64,000 bases of DNA. Origin: Cuniculiplasma sp052315315. Lineage in GTDB: Archaea > Thermoplasmatota > Thermoplasmata > Thermoplasmatales > Thermoplasmataceae. This document shows, one piece after another, positions 59,355 to 64,000 of the stretch; position 1 is the first letter of the stretch; every line of letters starts with the position of its first letter. The notes under the pieces are model-generated. The model was given only the letters and a program-made list of their open reading frames with translations, was not told the origin of the DNA and searched no databases. The stretch covers positions 24,717-88,716 of the forward strand of contig JBLSDE010000003.1 of assembly GCA_052315315.1 (NCBI GenBank), read 5' to 3'. A program made the position numbers and the translations under genes.

Positions 59355-60656
59355 ATGAAAATTACCTTCACACATGTACTTTTTCAATCTTTTTCATCCA
59401 TTGGCCCCTTTCTTGATTTTGTTGCTCTTTTTCCACTGATGGCTCTGTATGGTGGAAAGGCACTTCCGGAAGTTACAATGGTCTCATTTGCTATTTCCTT
59501 CCTGACCCTGCTTCCTATCATTATTTTTACGGGTATATCACATTCCAATGAGGGATATGCCTCTTATGCCTCACTTATCCTTGGAAAGAAAATTGGAGGT
59601 TTCACTGGAATAATATACATTCTCTATTCAGTTCTTGTTCTCCCAAATATAATTATGTTCCTGTCTTCTTTTGTATTTCCATTTAGTTCTGTACAAGATT
59701 CATTTAAAGTCTACTTTTACTTCGCATTTTCATTTATTTATCTTGTGGTCATAATGACTCTTTTATCAAAGGGTCTTAGATGGACAATCACCCCCATAGT
59801 AATTCTAGGTTTAATTGAGGTGGGGAGTATTATTGGTCTCTCCCTGTTCATGATATACATGAGCCACGGTGTAATTTCAAATTCTCCAATAACTGAATAT
59901 TTTACAGGTAATTTCTGGGATGGTGTGATGGTTGGAATACTCATGTTTTCAGGTGGAGGTAGCGGAATATTCCTACAAAGGGATGCAGATTTAAGCAAAA
60001 TAAGGATACGAAAGCCATTGATAATATCCTATCTCATGACCGGTTTTTCATTAATTATGGCATCATTCGCAATCACACTTTTTCTTGGAAGTGGAATATA
60101 TCAGTACGGCCTTGATCCTGGAAATCTTTTCAATAGACTGGCTGATAAAAGTAGCAGTTTTTTAATAATTTTCCTCATGCTTCTTCTCTTCATAAGTGGA
60201 TTTAATTTAACTCTGTCCTATGGAAATGCACTTTTGCAAATGTCACATGAATTCCTTTCCAGGATTATGGAAAAAACACCCACAAGATTTATTCTTAGTC
60301 TTTTTCTCCTTATTCTATCATCTATTGTGCTGGCAGTATCATACCTCACAGAGGGCTTCTATACATCATTCCTCATAATTGCAGTTTTTATCAGTATGTT
60401 ATATGTAACAGTTCATATAATCACTGGCATATCTCTCGTAAAGGCAGATTTTTCTTTTAAACTCAGGTTAATAGGATTAATATCACTTGTGGTCCTGCTT
60501 TTTTCCATAATTGAATCAATGGAAAGTTCTTCAGTTTATGAATCAACGCTTCTTCTACTCTATACCATTGCGATCCTTTCATCCCTAATGCTTGTAATGA
60601 GAATAAAATTCAAAAGTTATCCGTCAAAGAAAATAAATTATAATGATTTCAAATAG
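59355..60656 (+). CDS. APC-superfamily amino acid permease-like protein
   Basis: 433 residues, about 12 membrane helices, including the helix-1 region SFSSIGPFLDFVALFPLMAL and an unwound Gly-rich patch (FSGGGSGIFLQRDADLSKIRIRKP) in helix 6 typical of the APC fold. No family-specific substrate residues recognised. Its own promoter, convergent with the following MFS gene. An amino acid importer suits the metabolic setting. Confidence 0.68.
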   Translation: MKITFTHVLFQSFSSIGPFLDFVALFPLMALYGGKALPEVTMVSFAISFLTLLPIIIFTGISHSNEGYASYASLILGKKIGGFTGIIYILYSVLVLPNIIMFLSSFVFPFSSVQDSFKVYFYFAFSFIYLVVIMTLLSKGLRWTITPIVILGLIEVGSIIGLSLFMIYMSHGVISNSPITEYFTGNFWDGVMVGILMFSGGGSGIFLQRDADLSKIRIRKPLIISYLMTGFSLIMASFAITLFLGSGIYQYGLDPGNLFNRLADKSSSFLIIFLMLLLFISGFNLTLSYGNALLQMSHEFLSRIMEKTPTRFILSLFLLILSSIVLAVSYLTEGFYTSFLIIAVFISMLYVTVHIITGISLVKADFSFKLRLIGLISLVVLLFSIIESMESSSVYESTLLLLYTIAILSSLMLVMRIKFKSYPSKKINYNDFK

Positions 60657-60662
60657 GAATGT

Positions 60663-61958
60663 TCAATCCTTCATTCTGATTGTTCCACCAGATGGATTTC
60701 CTGGCATCTTCTGTCTGTACAAAATGGAAAAGAGTGCAATGGGAGTCCGCCCTTTCTTCTCCGGTTCTCTTAATTTTAAAAATAGAAATGAAGTTCCAAA
60801 TCTTCCAAGGAATACAATAATATAGGCAACCATCAGTGCTTTTCCGAGGGGTAGAAAAGTTTCTGTGAATTCCAAAAGATAACCACCAGTGAGTGCCCCA
60901 AGCAGGTAAACAAGACCATTGAAGCCGTTTATTATAGATATATATTCAGCTCTTCTTAAATTGGGTATTATATCTAGAAGATATGAGTTCATAACTATAT
61001 TTTGAAGTGCCCCAAGGAAACCTGAATAAACCTCAACAAGAACAAAAAGAAATAGTGAATTGGAAAATGCATAGAAGATTGGGATTAAACTCAGCATCAG
61101 CCTGTTCAGGAAGATTAAGGGTGGTCTCTCCTTTTTGTCGTTATACTTTCCGAGAAAGGTCATTATTACTATGGAAACGCTGAGAGAGACTATTGTGAGA
61201 ATTGCAACATCACTGAGGTTGAAATTCATAAGAGACACAATGGTAATGGGGAACATTGGCCAGGCCATTGACCAGAAGAAGCCCTGGACATTCGTGGCCT
61301 TAAAATAGGGGTAAAAATTTTCATCATCTCTTATGTGTCCAAGTGTCTTAATCATGGAATACTTAAACTGAGGCCTGTGTCTATCCTCCTTGAGGAAAAT
61401 CATCATTATTGCAGATATGACATAGGTTACAGCTGCAAGATAAAATGGTATTTCTATGTCCCTGTGAGAGTTACCATTGAACAGAAAAATCATTGCTATT
61501 AATGAAATAATGGTTCCAACAGACGATACATTATTGATAAAGGCCAAAAATTTACCTCTGACACTTGTATCAGAAAGATCCGCAATCAGAGAAAACCAGT
61601 TGACCGTTATCATGGATCCAAAAAGGGCAATTAGGGAATAGACAATAATGAGGTAAATAGGCTGAGAGGCCATTGGCATAAGAAACCAGAGGAAGGCAAG
61701 TATCAGACTACCCAGTGCAAGAAAACCCTTCCTCCTTCCGGCCTTGTCGCTTAATTTCCCCCAAAGTATCTGTCCACCGTTAGATATGGAATTAACAGAT
61801 GACTGGAGCCATCCCATTTCGGCAGCACCTGCCCCTATGATCACAGCGTAAATTCCAACAAAGGTAGATGCAGCTGTTGCCCCTAAAGAGGACAGAAAGG
61901 ATCGTGATCCTATTATGAATCTGTTTTTATTAGGCAAAATTTCCTGCCAGCATTGCAT
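60663..61958 (-). CDS. Major facilitator superfamily transporter
   Basis: 431 residues with 12 membrane helices, MFS motif A region (GGQILWGKLSDKAGRRKGFLALG) and a central cytosolic loop (LKEDRHRPQFKYSMIKTLGHIRDDE). No sugar-porter signature. Substrate unknown. A dyad (TTCACAA, 62015-62021; TTGTGAA, 62033-62039) lies upstream of its likely TATA box. Ends next to the convergent permease gene. Confidence 0.83.
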   Translation of the reverse strand: MQCWQEILPNKNRFIIGSRSFLSSLGATAASTFVGIYAVIIGAGAAEMGWLQSSVNSISNGGQILWGKLSDKAGRRKGFLALGSLILAFLWFLMPMASQPIYLIIVYSLIALFGSMITVNWFSLIADLSDTSVRGKFLAFINNVSSVGTIISLIAMIFLFNGNSHRDIEIPFYLAAVTYVISAIMMIFLKEDRHRPQFKYSMIKTLGHIRDDENFYPYFKATNVQGFFWSMAWPMFPITIVSLMNFNLSDVAILTIVSLSVSIVIMTFLGKYNDKKERPPLIFLNRLMLSLIPIFYAFSNSLFLFVLVEVYSGFLGALQNIVMNSYLLDIIPNLRRAEYISIINGFNGLVYLLGALTGGYLLEFTETFLPLGKALMVAYIIVFLGRFGTSFLFLKLREPEKKGRTPIALFSILYRQKMPGNPSGGTIRMKD

Positions 61959-62014
61959 TTAAAATCATAAGATTTTTGTCTCATCTTTAATTCGTTTAAT
62001 ATCCAACTCTTTGA

Positions 62015-62039
62015 TTCACAATCGCTGCTATGTTGTGAA
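62015..62039. promoter_or_regulatory. Dyad upstream of the MFS gene at 60663
   Basis: TTCACAA and TTGTGAA are perfect 7-bp inverted arms with an 11-bp spacer, about 57-80 bp before the ATG at 61958. Could be an operator; too short to be sure. Confidence 0.3.
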
Positions 62040-62099
62040 CAGTAGCTCCATTATAATTACCTTGTTAAGGTTTAAAGGAAAAAACTTTTTCGTATCTAT

Positions 62100-63143
62100 T
62101 TATAGAAAATATAAGGCATATGGAATTAACACAGTTCCAATAAGGATCGTGGCAATCAGAAGAAGGCCAAGGGGGTTTCCAAAGTTGAGAGTGTAACCGA
62201 AACCAAATCTCTTTGGAACAAGAATGGCTGGATCGTCCCTATTGTGGTAAATAACACCAAATATCCAGAGATTGTCATCATCCCTGGAAATCCTTCCGGA
62301 TCTGGTTTCAACCGCCGAAGGGAACAATTTCCAACCTGTCTGTCCATATCTGTATCCAAGAATCATTACGCCCAGGAGAAGAAATGAGGGAAATAAAAGA
62401 TCAACATATACATAGACCCTTCCATTCATACCTGACATTAAATATGGTGACAGGATTATATTGAGGTTTATGACCGACGATATTAAAATAATAAGGTAGA
62501 AATTGGCACGATTGAACTTTGACATCTGTAAGGCACTTTTAACCGGAGATTTTGGGTTTTGAAATGGAGATGCCCTGAGAATAAGGAATGCCATAACCTC
62601 CATTACTGAGGTTAGAATTATGGGAAACAGTAATAAGGAAAGGAACCGGGAGGGATGAAATAGGTAATGAATATGGGGATTAACAAATGATGCCGTGATC
62701 AGGAGAATTAAAATCTCGATCCAGGGAAAAACCCCTACCCATTTTTTCACTTTTACAGTTTCATCAAGTATTACCGCATTCATTATTACGCTCTCTTCTT
62801 GATTTTCTGAAACTTTCTTAATGTTTCTGACCCTCAGCCTAAATATTCCATATAGTATCCACGAAAAGGCAAGGAAGACGAAGATTCCAAAAAATTCAAC
62901 ACTTAAGTTCAAGCCCAAAATATATGTTAAAACAGCAATTGTAAACGAAACACCAACTATTTCCAGGACTGCATACTCATACTTCATATACCTGATGCTT
63001 CTGGATTTTGCATCTGCAGATCCTATTCTAATTCCAAATTGAATTTCAGGAGGTGTTATAAGGGGAGTCATTGCAAAGAACATGGAAATAATTATTAAAG
63101 GCAACAGTCCAAGGATATAGTATATGTAAATTTGGTGAATCAT
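62100..63143 (-). CDS. Membrane protein of the DUF1648/DUF5808 type
   Basis: 347 residues with about eight membrane helices. The N-terminal region (PPEIQFGIRIGSADAKSRSIRYMKYEY) and the C-terminal soluble stretch (DDDNLWIFGVIYHNRDDPAILVPKRFGFGYTLNFG) match the DUF1648/DUF5808 proteins found next to YtrA-type GntR regulators in Firmicutes. The regulator gene overlaps it by 4 bp, so the two form one unit. Function unknown. Confidence 0.8.
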   Translation of the reverse strand: MIHQIYIYYILGLLPLIIISMFFAMTPLITPPEIQFGIRIGSADAKSRSIRYMKYEYAVLEIVGVSFTIAVLTYILGLNLSVEFFGIFVFLAFSWILYGIFRLRVRNIKKVSENQEESVIMNAVILDETVKVKKWVGVFPWIEILILLITASFVNPHIHYLFHPSRFLSLLLFPIILTSVMEVMAFLILRASPFQNPKSPVKSALQMSKFNRANFYLIILISSVINLNIILSPYLMSGMNGRVYVYVDLLFPSFLLLGVMILGYRYGQTGWKLFPSAVETRSGRISRDDDNLWIFGVIYHNRDDPAILVPKRFGFGYTLNFGNPLGLLLIATILIGTVLIPYALYFL

Positions 63144-63628
63144 TTACTTTCTCCATTTTCAACATCTTCAAATATTTTCTTCAACGAAGCCAGAAATTCC
63201 TTCTTTGAATAACCTCTTGACCTGGCATCAACTGCAAGATTTTTGGCCCTCATTTCCCAGTTGTCATTAATTGGAGTAACTTTTTCCATATTTTTCCTAT
63301 TGAGAACTATTACCCTTCTCTTCTCCATTATTGCGTAACCTTCCCTTATCAATACCTCATAGGCCTTGTTTACTGTATGATAATTAACACCAAGAAGTGA
63401 CGCAAGTTTTCTTGTTGATGGAAGGACTGTACCTGATTTAATTTCTCCATAATCTATGAGTTCTACTATATTTTCCACAATCTGTTCAAATAAGGGTTTC
63501 TTTGATGAAAAATCAATAGAAATTATGAATCTTTTACCTTCCTCTTCATTGTTCACCATTTGGAAATCTTCGTTCACCACACTATTTTTGATGGTGTTGG
63601 AATGATTGGAGGAATTTGCATCTATCAT
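63140..63628 (-). CDS. GntR-family regulator, YtrA subfamily
   Basis: 162 residues. N-terminal tail, then the winged helix of the YtrA type (PLFEQIVENIVELIDYGEIKSGTVLPSTRKLASLLGVNYHTVNKAYEVLIREGYAIMEKRRVIVLN) and a short C-terminal dimer helix, no ligand-binding domain. Such regulators control adjacent transport or membrane genes, here the DUF1648-like gene. TTTATTTATG lies about 26 bp before the ATG (leaderless). Confidence 0.88.
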   Translation of the reverse strand: MIDANSSNHSNTIKNSVVNEDFQMVNNEEEGKRFIISIDFSSKKPLFEQIVENIVELIDYGEIKSGTVLPSTRKLASLLGVNYHTVNKAYEVLIREGYAIMEKRRVIVLNRKNMEKVTPINDNWEMRAKNLAVDARSRGYSKKEFLASLKKIFEDVENGESK

Positions 63629-64000
63629 AATACTGTGATTTCAAAGAGCATAAATAAACATTCTCTGACTATACAAATTTTCAATCAGGTAAAAAATATT
63701 ACTGAAATAACATTCCAAAAATAATGGCACTTTCCAGGTGAAATATTATTCTCATCTTCTCATCGACTATACAAGGAAGTAAACCTGAAATACCTGTGTC
63801 AGAGAATTATATTATACTTGTTATTTTTCATTTGAAAAATACCCTTTCAATATATTATGGACTTTTCCTATAAACCTCCCATGAGAATTCTTTTTATGAC
63901 CGATCTTTTCACATTTCCAATTAAACGTAATGCGGAATCCGCATTCCAGCCATGAATTGACTGCTATGCGAAAGTAAAGCTTTATTCATGGGATCAGCAT
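63629..64000. other. Window end without a gene
   Basis: 372 bp. Holds the GntR-gene promoter and a repeated GACTATACAA (63667-63676; 63766-63775) that could be regulator half-sites. A 17-bp palindrome, AATGCGGA-A-TCCGCATT, lies at 63929-63945. No protein-coding frame was supported; a gene beyond the window may start nearby. Confidence 0.45.

Noticed and set aside
1..64000. CRISPR array, prophage or integrated plasmid
   Set aside because: No spaced direct repeats, integrase, phage structural gene or cas gene was found anywhere in the window.

Overview
The window is AT-rich, densely packed archaeal DNA, most likely from a member of the Thermoplasmatales (acidophilic, wall-less Euryarchaeota such as Thermoplasma, Ferroplasma, Picrophilus or Cuniculiplasma). 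The evidence is the archaeal information-processing set (SecE, Spt5, L11-L1-L10-L12, a Gins51-type GINS, proteasome alpha, XPB-Bax1, Nre, archaeal RNase P RNA), a bacterial-type pantothenate kinase CoaA (characterised in Picrophilus), an archaeal mevalonate-pathway operon, and promoters with a TATA box about 25-30 nt before the start codon, which imply mostly leaderless mRNAs. The species cannot be named from sequence alone.

Layout. 0-3.6 kb: secE-spt5-unknown-PUA operon and a Bcp peroxiredoxin. 3.6-6.2 kb (minus): HMG-CoA synthase, thiolase-like protein and DUF35 operon, the entry to isoprenoid lipid synthesis. 6.4-9.2 kb: small winged-helix protein, DUF373 membrane protein, MptE pterin pyrophosphokinase, ComB-like phosphatase. 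9.2-11.9 kb: rpl11, then rpl1-rpl10-rpl12 behind a structured leader. 12-15.5 kb: formimidoyltransferase, cyclodeaminase and threonine dehydratase. 15.5-17.7 kb (minus): DRG GTPase and CoaA. 18-26.7 kb: a complete oligopeptide ABC importer with enlarged ATPases and a very large binding protein. 26.8-29.7 kb: two convergent paralogous membrane proteins, one fused to a polyferredoxin. 29.8-31.8 kb (minus): arsR-arsC-arsB.

31.8-36.8 kb: two tRNA-Ser genes, UspA, a CoA-binding protein, proteasome alpha, Nre-TatD repair pair and GINS. 36.9-43.4 kb: a glycosylated surface protein, RNase P RNA, a small zinc-binding protein, a glycosyltransferase, a UbiB-family kinase and small unknowns. 43.5-46.7 kb: ribulose-phosphate epimerase, an alcohol-dehydrogenase-like protein and aspartase. 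47-50.2 kb: ISL3 transposase remnant and XPB-Bax1. 50.2-53.5 kb: a long gene-free stretch, an MFS transporter under a two-dyad operator, and a second thiolase. 53.5-64 kb: PQQ-type propeller protein, glycosyltransferase, DsrE-like protein, 2-oxoacid:ferredoxin oxidoreductase (KorAB), two transporters, and a GntR regulator with its DUF1648-like membrane partner.

Together the genes describe a peptide- and amino-acid-consuming heterotroph: peptide uptake, amino-acid breakdown, ferredoxin-dependent 2-oxoacid oxidation, folate/pterin chemistry and arsenic resistance. The points most worth checking are the mevalonate-operon thiolase that has lost its nucleophilic Cys and a catalytic His, a CoaA whose conserved N-terminus extends upstream of any canonical start codon, the membrane polyferredoxin with a missing cluster ligand and a stand-alone paralogue beside it, the Spt5 with an extra N-terminal domain, and several well-formed operators.
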